A stretch of 64,000 nucleotides of DNA from Citrus sinensis (taxonomy: Eukaryota > Streptophyta > Magnoliopsida > Sapindales > Rutaceae), in the NCBI RefSeq assembly GCF_022201045.2, contig NC_068558.1, positions 45,783,001 to 45,847,000 of the forward strand. Reading direction: 5' to 3'. Both the position numbers and the translations under genes were made by a program. Under the pieces are notes generated by a model. The model was not told the origin of the DNA, did not search any database, and saw nothing but the letters and a program-made list of their open reading frames with translations. This document shows positions 10,944-26,714 of this stretch, piece after piece (position 1 is the stretch's first letter; the number at the start of each line of letters is the position of its first letter).

Positions 10944-11591
10944 TGTTGATGTTGAAATCTGCTCGCCCTTGGACCGACCAGATTCTTTCACCAACGTTTA
11001 TGTTATCGACTGTTTGCTCGAACCACTAAGGCTGGAATCACCCTCTTTTCTCTCACTAGACCTGCGTTCACAAAAATGGGTCAGAGACGCCGATGGTTTT
11101 GCCGGCGTAAACCCTCCGATGCCTAAGTTAGCACAAGGTGTTTACAGAAAAACAATGTAATTTGGATTCAAGAAGTTTGTTAGAAATTTGTAAGGAAATG
11201 GCCTGGTTGCAATTTGGCAACGTTTTCCCTCTCTCAGTTTTTTTTCTCCCCTTTTCTTCGTCGACTTTCTCTTCTTTTATAGCCGCTATCCCACATTTCC
11301 GTTTACCCCTCACCCCTCCTTTTTCGGGTAGTGGCAGCCCCTCATGGGGCTCTGACTGTTACATTGTGGCAAACGTGGGATCTCGCGTGTCCTTCAACGG
11401 TTCTGGGAAAAGCACAACTGCCGCGATTCTGTGAGATTATGTTCCCGCTTTTCTGGGGAATGTATATCGGTTCGATATGAACATCTGGTCGGTATATGCT
11501 CCCGTGCTCTGCTCGTACCCCACGGCTGAGGTGATCTATGCCAGGCTGGAGATAGTAGCATGGTCGACCTGGTGCTTTTATTTACTTAACA
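10944..11591 (+). mobile_element. Second solo LTR (648 bp)
   Basis: Seen: it starts TGTTGATG, ends TTAACA, and has a 5-bp duplication GTAAA at 10939-10943 and 11592-11596. It is more GC-rich than its surroundings. It contains GGTTTTGCCGGCGTAAACC followed by CTCCGATGCCTAAGTTAG, a stretch I associate with plant LTR/LARD elements (recollection). There is no internal coding domain, primer-binding site or second LTR. The small frames within it are not genes. Confidence 0.75.
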
Positions 11592-11596
11592 GTAAA

Positions 11597-12526
11597 TATC
11601 AAGAACATGTCAATTGTGAACATAATTTAATTGAGTAAAACTGAAGGGTTTCGTCGACATCAAAGAAGACATTGCGAGTTTCCGAGTTTTGTGTATATAT
11701 GTACACATGTATTTGTATATATTTAAATAATACTGGAGTACTATTCCTGGCATCTTTTGAGATGGCCATGTGTCCTCTCGTGCGTTCTTTTCTTGCTCAT
11801 CCATATAATAAATATTAGTAAAATAATTAAATAATAATAATAATAAATACTTCCAAATATAGTTGTCATCTAACTTGAAATAGGTCAAATCTTAAGAGAC
11901 AAAATAAAATTATTTTTATTAATCCTATAAAATTATTAGTTAGTTAGGGTTTGTGACATTTTAATATTTTTTAAGTCCACATCAGTCAAATAAATATTTT
12001 CATATATTTAAAGAATAAATTAAAATATGTGAATCTAATCTTATAAGAGATAGGATGAAATTTATTCTATTTAAAAAAAATTACTTTTCCTCCGTTTTCT
12101 AAAATTTAAAATTTTAAAAATATTTACTAAATATTAAAATTAAAACTTAACTTTTGAAAATTACTTTTAAGGCTATCAAAAGGCAATTCCAAACAGATCA
12201 TAAATTTGTAACCGAAACGACGCCGGTCTTTCAAACCGTCTGACGCTGCGTCGTTTAATTCCAATTGAAATACCAAAATATCATAAGGTGTCCAAATGTC
12301 AATACCTGGAGTGAGTTCACAGACCTCTCCCACGCGCACGCTTCCTCGAGCCCAGGCGGATGGATTTCTTCACTCCACTCTCCTTTTTTTCTCGTGTCCT
12401 GGGTAACAAAAGTGAACACAACACAACTATTTGGCATAAATCTGTAATCAAAATTTTAACTTTTCCTTAATTTTATTGTTTTATTCGATTCAATACAAAA
12501 TTAAACGGGATCGAAGTAATTGAAAA
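11597..12526. other. Intergenic and upstream region of the 12.5-kb gene
   Basis: AT-rich to about 12180, then a more mixed-composition 300 bp (12200-12430) ending in CT-rich sequence typical of plant 5'-UTRs. This is the likely promoter and leader of the gene starting at 12527. No sharp TATA box could be assigned. Confidence 0.4.
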
Positions 12527-14554
12527 ATGGGCACGGAATCAAACTCCATATCATCGACTGTATCAGTGTCAACACCAACAACATCTCCGAGTGCCAAACG
12601 CAGTAGAGATCCAGAAGACGAGGTTTATGTCGACAATCTTCACTCTCACAAGCGTTACCTCAGCGAGGTGCGATCCTGTTTCTCAATTTTCAATTTACCC
12701 CTTTTTTTTTCTTGGCTCAGTTTTATGGGATTTTTGTTATTTTGTTGTTAATGTTACTTATTTTATCAGAGTTTGTCTAGATAGTCTTTTTTTTTTTTTT
12801 AAAGTTTTATGAAGATTTGTATGCGGTCTATCTCACAGATGATCAAGAAAATTTAATGTTGTGCAGATAATGGCGTCCAGCTTAAATGGATTAACTGTTG
12901 GAGACCCTCTCCCGGAGAATCTTATGGAATCTCCTGCGAGGTTTTTTAGCTGTTTTTGCTCAATAATTATTATTCTTTCATTCGTAGAAAAGCGATTTCA
13001 ATTTAGTTTAAGTTTAAATAAAACTATGGATTTTGTGCCGTTAAATTGTCTTTATCTTCTCAAGAGAAAGGAAAATGTTGCAAATATTGGTTTGATTGTG
13101 TTAGGCTGTTGTCACCAAAGATATGTTTTTTTTATAAGAAACACAATCAATTCAAGTGTTGAGAAATGTTATTCAGCCAAGGATAAAATAAGTTGAGGCT
13201 ATCTGAAAGCATAGTTTTTTGTCTCATCATGTGGTAAGGACACACAACAGCATTTGCAAGAATGGAATCATCACACAGACTCTTTCAGTCTTAGTTCCGT
13301 GAAGGACATGGACTTACATTTATTTCTTCTGATATTTCTTCATTCTGGAGTTTCTGCTAGCAAGACACATGGGTTCTTCAAGTTGATGTCTAGTGTGAGG
13401 TGATAATACTTTATATTTTACTGCTGAGCTGTATGTGGCCTCCAGGCTCATTCTTCCTGATCCTTAGGCGCTAAATAAAACTTGTTAGCAGTCTAACCAA
13501 GGAGGTAGAAATTTGGAAAGAGATGAAGTGGCAGGGGTAGATTTAGTTTTGGTTCTGACACGTAGAGGGGCTAACAATTCAGGTATTAGCTTTAGTTTCA
13601 GTCTGTGTATTGTATGACTTTCTCATTGTTGGTGGTTTAGAAGCTAATTTGAAGCTCGAATTGAATAAAAATTTCAAGCTTGAGCACAATTGAACTTATT
13701 TAGACTTGACCTTGATTGGTTCAATATCCTTAATGGAGTCACTGTGAGATTTTTTATAAAGAACACACACAGAAACTCTCAGTAGCTATAATGATGCTGA
13801 TACTGTGTTCTTCATTGTTGTCTCTATTTTCTAAAAAGAGCACTTCTTTGTGTCTACCCAATCGTATATTATAACCACGGCTACAAACCTAAGGCTGAAG
13901 GAATGCTTTTATTACATTTTAATTCCTTTTTAGCATAGAAGGAATTTTCATGACACTCATTTCCTTTGTAACTTATGAATATGCATGTCCAGGGATGAAA
14001 TGTCCATGCAATATTCACCAATGTCAGAAGACTCAGATGACTCGCGATTTGGCGAGCCTCCTGGAAACAGTTGCTCATCCCAATCTGACAGCCTACCAAC
14101 TAGTCCAGTTTCTCCACATAGGTATCAAAGACCACTCAGTGGGTTCTCTTCTGCTCCTTCCACAAGTTCATATCCCTCACATGGATGCTCTGTCAGCAGT
14201 GTTACCTCTTCACAGCCTCGTCAACGAGGTTCAGACTCCGAGGGTCGGTTCCCATCATCACCTAGTGATATTTGCCATTCCGGTGATTTGAGGAGGGCTG
14301 CTCTCTTAAGATCTGTGCAGATGAGAGCACAACCTCCTAGCCTGTCATCATTTGAACTGTCTTTTGGTTCAGCACAAGAACCTGTATCTAATATAGAAGT
14401 TGAAGAGCGGACATGCTCATATATGAAGTCTTTATCAGATGAACGGGAGTACCAGATTGAGGAATGTTCTTCTTTGCGCATGTCAGAGCCTGGATATAGT
14501 GAAGACAAGTCATGCAGGGTGTTGAGTATGAAAAGAGATGAATCTCAGGATTAG
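12527..14554 (+). CDS. Serine-rich plant protein of unknown function (three exons, 258 aa)
   Basis: Exons: 12527-12667, 12867-12940 and 13993-14554. All junctions are GT-AG, and the parts sum to 777 nt, closing in frame with TAG. The protein begins MGTESNSISSTVSVSTP, has a basic-acidic stretch AKRSRDPEDEVYVD (possible nuclear-localisation-type KRSR), then HSHKRYLSEIMASSLNGLTV and a long Ser/Pro-rich, apparently disordered region (SQSDSLPTSPVSPHRYQ; DLRRAALLRSVQMRAQ). It has no enzyme motif, signal peptide or membrane segment. I do not recognise a named family. The conserved-looking blocks are 'VYVDNLHSHKRYLSEIM' and 'RRAALLRSVQMR'. The start is chosen because it is the first ATG after a CT-rich leader. 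Intron 2 is 1,052 bp with no element recognised inside. It is convergent with PDIL2-1, with a hAT element between their 3' ends. Confidence 0.85.
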
Positions 14555-15268
14555 ATGTCCACGTCTCATCATTGCATACAATATGTGGAAGGACTTGCTG
14601 AAACTCCAATGGGGAAAGAGTTTTCTGTATCAGACTATCTTGAGCTACTAGTCTGACCAATTGACAGGATTGCAACTTCGTAATGGACTCTGTTTAATAT
14701 TTCGCTAATGATTCTTTTCAAGTATTTGGCTTTGATGCTTCACAGTTTTGCAGCATTTGTCAAGCAAATAACTAGAAAAAATCATGGTGATTAATTCAGT
14801 CATTACAAAATAAGATTGAATGGAAATAACATTATGATCTGCTGGTGCTGGTGGCCATTTTCGGAGGGGAAATGCTACTTTGACATCAAAAAGTATGCAG
14901 ATAAACTCCACAAAGGCAGTGCGGCGGATGGTGACGACCAATCGCCCTCCGAAGCCCCAAGTCAATTGTAAAATTTTTGCCATTAGCTGTCTTGTCATTT
15001 TTTGGACCGGGATATTAAGTCCACTAACCATTTTGAGATATTTAAAAATTACCCCTGCACGAAGAGGAAAATAGATAGCCACGTGTGGAATTTAGAAAGA
15101 GGCTTCTTAAACTCAAATTCTCCGAGTTTCCTCCGGTAATAATGAACCAGTTTGCTAGTTCTTGTTAGTCCTGCGACCGAAATTCTCGATCATATTTATA
15201 ATTGGGTAAAATTAATGAACATCTCCCCAATAAAGTTATGGATAAAGTTAATATATCCTTCAAATACT
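14555..15268. other. 3' flank of the serine-rich protein gene
   Basis: Presumed 3'-UTR and intergenic DNA. The 14705-15082 minus-strand frame has no recognisable domain and overlaps this flank, so I do not call it. Confidence 0.4.
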
Positions 15269-15276
15269 AATGAGAG

Positions 15277-16438
15277 TAAAGATGGCCAATGGGCCGGGCG
15301 GCACGTGGCACGGCACGGGCACGGCACATGTCCGTACGGCACGGCACGAGCACATTTCGGTGAGGCACGAGGCACGGCACGGCACGCACGTGGGCCGTGC
15401 CGGGCTTAGAATTTTAGGCACGCGGGCCTTAAAGCACGGCACGATAAGAGATGGGCCAAAGCACGGCACGCGAAAAAGCACGTAATAAGCACGGTTCATT
15501 AGTGGGCTAGCACGCAGCCCGTGAGCCATTAATACCACGTGGGCCCAAATATATCTAAGTAAATTTTTTTAACAAAAAGTAAATATAAAATGTTATGAAA
15601 TTAAAGTACAATATCTTGAAATTAAATGTTTTAATATATTTTTTAGCATAGACTTTTAAAAATTAATTTAAATCATTAAATCTTAGTTTAAATAAATATT
15701 CTAATCTTTTATGTTTATAATTTATTAAATGAATAAGTAAATATCATGATTTTAATAAATAAAATTATAAATATCATAATTTTATTTATGATATTTATTA
15801 AATGAATAATGTTATTTAATTTTATTTATGATATTTATTTAATTATTTATTTACGTTTATAATTTATTCAATGAATAAGTACATAACTAAATATCATGAT
15901 TTTAATAAATAAGATTATAAATATCATAAATTTATATATTATAAATAAAAAATAATTTTTTTTACAAAATTAATAATAAAATATTTTTCATATTAATATT
16001 AAATCATAACTTAATTAATATTTAATAGAGATATGTTTCATTTGTGAATGAAATATTTTTCATTTTATACACAAGAAAAATATTAATTGCTCTCTTAATA
16101 AAAATTAATATGATTATGATTTTGAATATTATTATTATTATTATTATGTTGGTGGGCTTAAAAAAACACGTCAGGCACGTAGACTTGAATAAAGCACGTT
16201 AGGCACGTGGGCTTTTTTAAGCACGTAAAAAAAAAAAATTAGTGGGCTTTTTTTGGGCACGGCCCACGGCACGGCACGAGAGGGCTCATGCCGTGGGCCG
16301 TGCCGGGCTCAACTGAAAAAAATGTGGGCACGACACGGCACGACCCACCAAATTGGTGGGCCGTGCCGTGCCGGCCCACGAGCCCTTGTGGGCCGACAAT
16401 TGGTGGGCCGTGCCGGCACGGCCCATTGGCCATAGTTA
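15277..16438. mobile_element. Non-autonomous hAT-type element with GC-rich ends (1.16 kb)
   Basis: Seen: the 19-bp terminal inverted repeat TAAAGATGGCCAATGGGCC at the left and TAACTATGGCCAATGGGCC read inward from the right (2 mismatches). The 8-bp duplication AATGAGAG at 15269-15276 and 16439-16446 matches the hAT superfamily. Both subterminal regions (about 15290-15540 and 16145-16430) are arrays of GGCACGGCACG-type motifs, often read as GTGGGCCGTGCC. The core from 15550 to 16130 is almost pure A/T. No transposase remains. The frames across the ends are shadows of the GGCACGG repeats. Confidence 0.85.
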
Positions 16439-16446
16439 AATGAGAG

Positions 16447-16866
16447 TAAGTATATCGAAACTGTCATAATAAAATTAATATAAGTTAATCCCAGTAAGTT
16501 TTTAAGTGCCTCTAAATATGAGTCACTTCTAATTATAGTTTTTTTTCCATGTTCCTAAATGAAACAAAATAAGTAACTCGGCGGCGACATTAACGTTTAG
16601 AAACCAGAAAGCATCCCAAAATTGTAACTGTGAACGAACGTTTTATCTAAATCATTACACTACCTAATTGTACTTCTCTTAACACAAGTTTCATCATATG
16701 TGGTCATTTATGTCTGAGACCTCAAGATCTTTCCCCGTTAAAAGAAGCTCTGCTCAAATAAATTCACAGCAACATCAGATGGCTGTGGTCCATCAATCTC
16801 CATAAAGTCGACTTATAGGTAACCCCAGCCCAATTTGAGATGAATAAAAAAACATAATCCCACATA
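16447..16866. other. 3' flank of PDIL2-1
   Basis: Presumed 3'-UTR of the minus-strand PDIL2-1 gene and a short intergenic remainder. No other feature seen. Confidence 0.4.
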
Positions 16867-20294
<3,428 letters not shown>

Positions 20295-20380
20295 TTCTCT
20301 CTTTCTTATTTTTTTTTTTTCCCCCTGTGCAGGTATTTTGGTTTTTACTCCGCTCATCGATATGATCTCGATCTTCATTA

Positions 20381-20390
20381 TTATATATAG
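20381..20390 (-). promoter_or_regulatory. TATA box of PDIL2-1
   Basis: On the minus strand CTATATATAA lies about 87 bp before the MERYQ start codon. It places transcription initiation downstream of the upstream in-frame ATG at 20378, which supports the shorter start. Confidence 0.6.
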
Positions 20391-20619
20391 AGTCCGTGTT
20401 TGGTTGGGTCAGTGGACTTCTGGTTGTAAATGAGAAAAGGCTAAAGGGTGGAAAGCCTCGTGCCGTTAATATGGGCTTTACCCTCATTTTGCTGATGTGG
20501 CATTCCATGATTAGTTACTGAGACGTGGATGAGTAACAGAACCTTTTCTATTCACCGATTGACGTTGCGTGCTCCTATTTGGGACCGAGGTCCAGCGTGT
20601 GGCGTTGCGTCATTGGTCT

Positions 20620-20629
20620 CATGACGTGT
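20620..20629. promoter_or_regulatory. UPRE-II-like ER-stress element upstream of PDIL2-1
   Basis: CATGACGTGT matches the plant unfolded-protein-response element II consensus GATGACGTG(T/G) at 9 of 10 positions, about 330 bp upstream of the start codon. An ATTGG (reverse CCAAT) lies a few bases away. Known: bZIP60 and bZIP28 bind such ACGT-core elements in ER-chaperone promoters. Function here is inferred. Confidence 0.45.
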
Positions 20630-23600
20630 CGAGTGGTGAGAGGCAGACGGGGGTGCTGCGCTACAATCTCAGCACGCTGGGCCCCAGCCGACAATCAGAT
20701 CAGCCTATATCCCTTTTTTTTTTTCATATTTTCTAATTACACCCCGAAGCTAATCCATCAACACTTCCAAGTGACACCTTATACTCGACGGCACCAGGCC
20801 ACAACACTCCCCAATGATAACTGTGCGCGCAAGGAGTTTCAGGCTTTCAGCTTTGCTGTTTGTGCAGTAGTTTGCGTAAAGCGAAAGCTTGATCTCAAGT
20901 GTGTTTAGGTAACGGGTAGAAGTTGTTGAATTGTAAGATGCTTCAATCTACACTAATCAAACTCAAAGTTGAAATTATGATTTTCCCACATTATGCAGTA
21001 CAGGATCTACGCACAAAATTGAAAGAACAAAATAGGCATGATCATACTAAAGCTCCCTGGTTTATTGAACTCCCTTACCATTTGCCAAGCTCACTTCTAC
21101 TAGAGATCGAGTCATTAATTGAATTAATGAAGTTTCAATAATCCCAATCAATAATAATAGCAAACTCGAACATGTATTTAAATATTTAGCCATTCCATCA
21201 AAATTAAAACCATTGGCTATGCTTGTCATGCAAGATTAGATTGAATTGGAATCGATTCGATTGAAATAGGATGGATTGTATAATATTTGGTACAGTATCT
21301 AATTGGAATATGTTAAATTATATTTGAACGAAATTAATAGCATTTAAGTTAACATTTAAATATAAATTTCAACTATTCATGAATATTTAACAACAAAATT
21401 AATTTAAAAGATGATAAATAAAAATTAAATATATAGAAAATTATTTATTAGGTAGTCATAATTATAATAAAAAAATAAATTAAATTAGATTAAATTAAAT
21501 TAAATATAATTTGAATATATATATATTAATTCTCATGATTAATTTTTAGTATAATGGTGGTTAAATTAAATACTACATTAGATATACAAGTACTAATTAG
21601 TTAAATGGACAATTGTTTTCAAAATTAATCCTAACTAAACTCATGTATAAATTGGGATGTTAATCTCATAATTCTAAGATTAAATTCAAACTTAGTCATG
21701 TTTGGGATTGAGGTACTATAACTTTTAAGTTATAGATGCTGTGGAAAAAAATGTAATTATGAAACAAAAGTTAATAGTATGCAGTAAATACAATTTTTAA
21801 ACAGTAATTTTTACAAAATTATTAAAGATATAATAAATTTTTTATCATACAAGTGAAAAATCATATCAACATAGTTTTCAAGTTACGACAATTAGTGTTT
21901 ACAAAAACTTTTAGCGCTGAAAACTACTGCCACCCAACCTCGATCCCAAACAATGTCTTAATCTCTTAATCTAATCTAAGGTGAGTCTTGTTAAACATAA
22001 TATAAATAATTAATTATATAATTAACCTAATTCTACTCTTAATCCTAACACCTAAATATAGCCTTTGTGGATTCCACGTTTCCGAATAAGTAATTTTACT
22101 GGATGGTCATGGTCCCGTACCTTTTATATCATTGTTATTATTAATAAGTTTATTTGATAAGAGTATCTTTGCGAGTACTCGTGAATAAATGTTGATCAAA
22201 GACTTTAATAAACAAAATGTTGGGTCCACATCACAAGGCCCAAAGCCCAAAAGTTAATTCATGGATGTAACTGTTGCTTTTTTTTTTTTTTTTTTTTGGG
22301 GGAGAAACTGTTGCGAAGATGTTGGTTTTGGATGAAATCGACCACAAATTTTAAAATTGAAAAAAAAAAAAGAGGAAAAACTAATAAGTATTAAATCAAA
22401 AACAATAACGATATGATAAATAAGTATTTAAGGTACAAAGTTTATATCTCAACGAATATAATAAATAATATGATTATATTTTATAGGATCATATGATTAT
22501 TAATTATTAAGTCTCATCACTTTTTTACTCAAATGGTGAGTTTGTATTAGTGTCATATTATTTGTGAAACAAAATTTATATCTCAACTTTATAAATGTGT
22601 CATTACAAAAAAAAAAAAGTAATGACAAATTATATGAACAATACATGATTTTTCGAGAAAATTCAAATAAATTGAGATTAGTGGAAAGTTTCTATTATTT
22701 ACAAAAAAAGAAAAAGAAAAAATGAAATGCCTTTCTTCCATATAGCTTAGACCAAAGAGGATGATAATAAGTTCATTACGTACATTTACATCTTATAAAT
22801 AGGGCCTGTTACCCATGGTTTCGGTGCCCATTTTTTATCTTTTTCAAATCCACCGTTTGATTTAATCCATGAGTAGTCCAATTAAAAGTCCCTATTATTT
22901 ATGCAAAATCAGTAAATCAAAAGTTTTAAAATTTGGATATATAAGTCCATAATATTTTAAAAAACTGCACAATGGCCACCACCAACTTTTTTTTTATAAA
23001 TTTGGTAGTGAAATGGAATTTTTTTCTATTCTAGCAAATTATGCATTGATTTTCTACATATATTGCATTAACGAAGATGACTTATATTGTCCAAATTAAC
23101 AATTCCACAATGCCAAAGTATTGTGTTCATGCCGGTGTCTGGAAAAAGGCACTTGTGTGAAACAGGTTGTGGCTTCTAAAAGCATCACTGCAATTGAAAA
23201 TTTGTAAATGTAGGACTAATGTGTTAAAATTATAAAATCTCCTCTCTTTTTTAATAACAAATAACAGGACTCCAGTATTCTATTCTGACCCAGAAAAATA
23301 CAAAAAAGGCACGTGGCAACATAGTTTTGCCCTTCATAAATAATCCACAGAAATGGGAAAACTATCGAGATCTTCATGACAAGTACGAAAGAAAATTAAT
23401 GATGCAGAATATCATGGGAGTATGAGATGATTTATTATCGTAACCAACACACATGTAATTGGATTAAGTTGCAAACCGAATAACTTTATTAATCATCGGA
23501 TTTTGCTTGTCTGGACCGTGCGAATTATCGAGTTAAGGAATGAAGAAGATATTAAAGCCTCTGAATTATCGTCTAGCTATAACTTTCTTCCCACAGTTTT

Positions 23601-24913
23601 GGATTTTTATCAATTAGTTTTTACAATTTTCTTAATATCCTTATTACTTCTTCGACATTAAAATTTTGATCAAAAGAAATATTGTTGTTTTGTGACTGGA
23701 ATGGGTTTCTTTTGTAAAAATTTTGACAATGAGAGGTAATAATAAGTGGTCAAATTTAAAATTTAAGGTGAAAACGTCAACAAAAATGAACTCCCAAACT
23801 GTATATCATTGTCTAAAAATAAGATGCTAAATTTTGACAAATGAAAATATCATGGGAAGAACAAAAAAAGTAATTAATTACACCACTGAATTCTATAAAT
23901 TGACATTCTTCTTCATTTCAAGGAAATGATAAAGAGAGTAAGAGACATACAGAATAGCCAGAAAGAATGATAGAATTAGATAATCTTCAATTCCTCCTCT
24001 TTTATCAGAACTATTCATCATTGTTATATCTCAGGAAACAGATGATGTTTGAATTCTAAAGCACCCGAGAGTAAGAGACAAATATGTTTTAAGGGAACTG
24101 TAGTATCACACATGTCTCAGTTTATGTTTTATTTTATGTTATTACTTCATTGCAATAATTGTTATATAAGCTATAATGTTTGTTATTTTGTAAACTCCTA
24201 ATTTGTTATTTGTAATTTTAGAACTTATTCCTATATTGTGTATTATGTGTATTTTCCCTACAGCATGTTGATTATTAAAAGCTTCTTACCAGAAATATGG
24301 CCTATTAGCTTAGTAAAATACTAGAAACTGCACAAATTATATATCGTTAGAGTGTGACTAAAATTATATTATATATAACTTACATTCAACTCAAAATTTA
24401 TATCTAATTAAATAACACTTGGTTTATTGGGTACATCTCTTGAGTTAAGCTACATATAGTGTAACTTAGCCACACCCATATATCACTTCGAATTGTTTTA
24501 GAAAGCCAAAATAACCAAAAGTCCCATACACTGCATCCTAAACTAATTAATCAAGGATTTGATGATTATAATTTTCTTTTCGTACAATTTCAAGGGGATA
24601 GTTTTAATACAACAAACTGTTTCAAGACTTGGAATCTTTGGTATAGTCTTGAACTATTACTCTTGATCCACTCATTATTTATGTGTAAGTATATTATGGT
24701 TGAAGCATGTACAAGACAAACAGTGAATGGAAAGGAGCAGGGCACCGGAAGCATCCAAGAATTTTCATTGAAGGGCACTTTTAATTTAAAGAATCGTAAC
24801 TAGTTAGCAAGTGCCTGGTGGCAGCCACAGACATTAATTTTTCACCTCTACTGTGTCATGTGTCCAAACGAAATACAAAATGGAAATAACAAGTGTTGCG
24901 CAACATCATCTGA
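20630..24913. other. 4.3-kb intergenic region between PDIL2-1 and the first MYB gene
   Basis: AT-rich with scattered homopolymer runs (for example a T-run followed by GGGGG near 22280). Apart from one MITE at 21699-21952 no gene or RNA was recognised. Frames at 20579-20908 and 20923-21141 lack domains and upstream signals. Confidence 0.45.
21699..21952. mobile_element. Short TIR MITE (254 bp)
   Basis: The ends are inverted repeats: TGTTTGGGATTGAGGT at the left and TGTTTGGGATCGAGGT read inwards from the right (1 mismatch in 16). It has no coding content. The target duplication is unclear, so the superfamily is not assigned. Confidence 0.6.
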
Positions 24914-26545
24914 TCAAGAGAGAAGCCAAGCAACCATGTCATTTGGCATATCATAGTCTAAAACTTCTCCAATTTCGTGACTTTTTCTTTCAGCCATATT
25001 GTCGGTTTCCCACGGCCGAGAAAATATATTATTCTCTTCATCACATTGCCGATCGTGCCCTTGAACAACACTCTCCCAATCCCAGTCAAAATTATTATCA
25101 TCAAAAAATGAAGTTACGGAAGAGCAGGCAACACTTTCTTCAGTTGCACCCAAATTAGCACTCTCTAATTCCTCACTCTTTGCCATATTGTTCGCAACAA
25201 TCCGGGTTCCAATTTCTGTTTCCTCCCTAATAATATTCTTGGCACAATTCTCTGTCTCCTCCAGTAAAGTCCAAACCTCAGTTAGATCCGTAAGGTTATT
25301 GAAACACAACGTTTCAGCATCAATGTCTTCATCAAACGGTGCTAAAACTTCAGTCTCTTTTTGCTCTTCCTCGCCCCTGGGACACAAGCACAATATTGAT
25401 ATATTCATTGTTGTTTCCTCCGTACCAGAGCAAACAACGAAGCTTTCTCTTTTCTCGCTCGAAACCAGACCAGTCTCTTGACAGGGATTAGATGCAATTG
25501 GGTCCATTAATATTTCCTCATCTTCTGCATAGGGATCCAAATCCACGCAGCCTTCAATAACAGTTCTGGGCAAAGCCTCTTTCTCTTGCGCTGGCGTGGC
25601 TGGCAATGGTGTGGCGGCTTCCTCAATAGAAACATTTTCCTCAGGTCTATGACTAGGAGTGGAGACATTAGCATCATTGTCAATAGAAATATTTACTTGG
25701 GGCCTCCGTGTGGAGACATAACCAACGTCTGTTGAAGCATATGCTTCAGGTCTCTGAGCGGATACATTACCAATATCATCTGTAGAAGTAGAACCATTAA
25801 CTTGGGGCCTCTGTGTGGGGACATTACTTGTAACATCGTCTTTATTAATTATGTAGCTTTTGTTTTTCTTCGTAGCACATCTACTTGTTTTGCCGGCCTT
25901 CCTCTTGTCGATTGCGGCACTAGCGCTGGCCACGTCCACCATCTTTGGCAACGATAGGGTTTCACCACCAACTGGACCCTGGAACGTGTGAATTTTTTTG
26001 CTCAAATGTGTGTTCCAGTAGTTCTTTAACTCGTTATCTGTTCTACCCGGTAAATGGCTTGCTATCACCGACCACCTGAAATAGAATATGGCTTGCATTA
26101 AAATTACTTTTCCAAGTCTACTGTAAGTTTTATATTTGCACATTTTTCGCATGTCTATAATGGTTCAATAAGACTAGCAAAAATACCGACCTATTTCCCA
26201 AAGAGGCATGCAGCTTAATAATGGTCTCTTCCTCTTCAGTAGTAATGTTCCCTCTCCTCAAATCAGTTCTCAAGTAGTTTACCCACCTCAATCTGCAGCT
26301 CTTTCCACACCTCAGCAACCCTTTGAACCCACCAAAAACGTACGAGCAATAACGTCATATACCCACATGCGAGCTCGCAAATAGAAATGATGAAGGAAAC
26401 GACATTGCTTACCTGCTTTCTTCGGCAGGGACCTCCACGACTCTATTCCGTTAGCTTGAATATACTTGGTCAATATTTCATCCTCTTTGGCTGTCCATTT
26501 CCCCTTCTTAAGTCCTACTTTCTCGCAACACGGAGTTCTTCCCAT
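24914..26545 (-). CDS. R2R3-MYB transcription factor, subgroup 7-like (474 aa), copy 1
   Basis: Exons 26545-26413, 26320-26191 and 26075-24914: the standard three-exon R2R3-MYB structure, 1,425 nt, in frame. N-terminus [19 protein letters not shown]2 is about residues 13-63 and R3 about 66-114, ending [15 protein letters not shown]. Subgroup-7 features: [11 protein letters not shown] after R3 (family motif GRTSRSxMK) and the C-terminal MVAWLLS (SG7-2 WLLS). The bHLH-binding signature in R3 is absent, as expected for subgroup 7. Known: Arabidopsis members MYB11/12/111 activate flavonol biosynthesis genes. Odd points: R2 has [13 protein letters not shown] where the family has [13 protein letters not shown], and about four degenerate 'NVSxQRPxVNxS' repeats lie between residues 170 and 250. 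An in-frame ATG six codons upstream (26563) exists; MGR is chosen by family convention. It is paralogous to the gene at 44.4 kb. Confidence 0.93.
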
Positions 26546-26705
26546 TGATTTCTCTAAGTTCAAGTACGAAAATGTGAACTAAAAGCTGGAGAAATAGCAA
26601 AATGTTTGCCAGTGGACGTGAGAGGAAATGGTGAGTGAACCAATCATGTATTGTTTTTGGTATTTAAATTTTGAAGTGAAGCATGGAAAGGTCAAAATAA
26701 GCGTA

Positions 26706-26714
26706 ATTTATATA
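26706..26714 (-). promoter_or_regulatory. TATA box of MYB copy 1
   Basis: TATATAAAT on the minus strand, 161 bp before the start codon, in the shared context TGTATATAAATTAC that also occurs upstream of the second MYB gene. Confidence 0.6.

Noticed and set aside
11128..11434. Frames of 61-98 aa near 11.2 kb, one with GSGKST resembling a P-loop
   Set aside because: They lie entirely inside the solo LTR, and the glycine-rich match is a short chance occurrence without other ATPase motifs.
13950..14675. Alternative frames of 95-113 aa across the third exon of the serine-rich gene
   Set aside because: They are shadows; the spliced frame closes perfectly at 777 nt.
15152..16435. Several frames through the GGCACGG-rich blocks
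   Set aside because: These are simple-sequence translations of the hAT subterminal repeats.
20579..20908. 109-aa plus-strand frame upstream of PDIL2-1
   Set aside because: It lies in the PDIL2-1 promoter and shows no domain or conserved motif.
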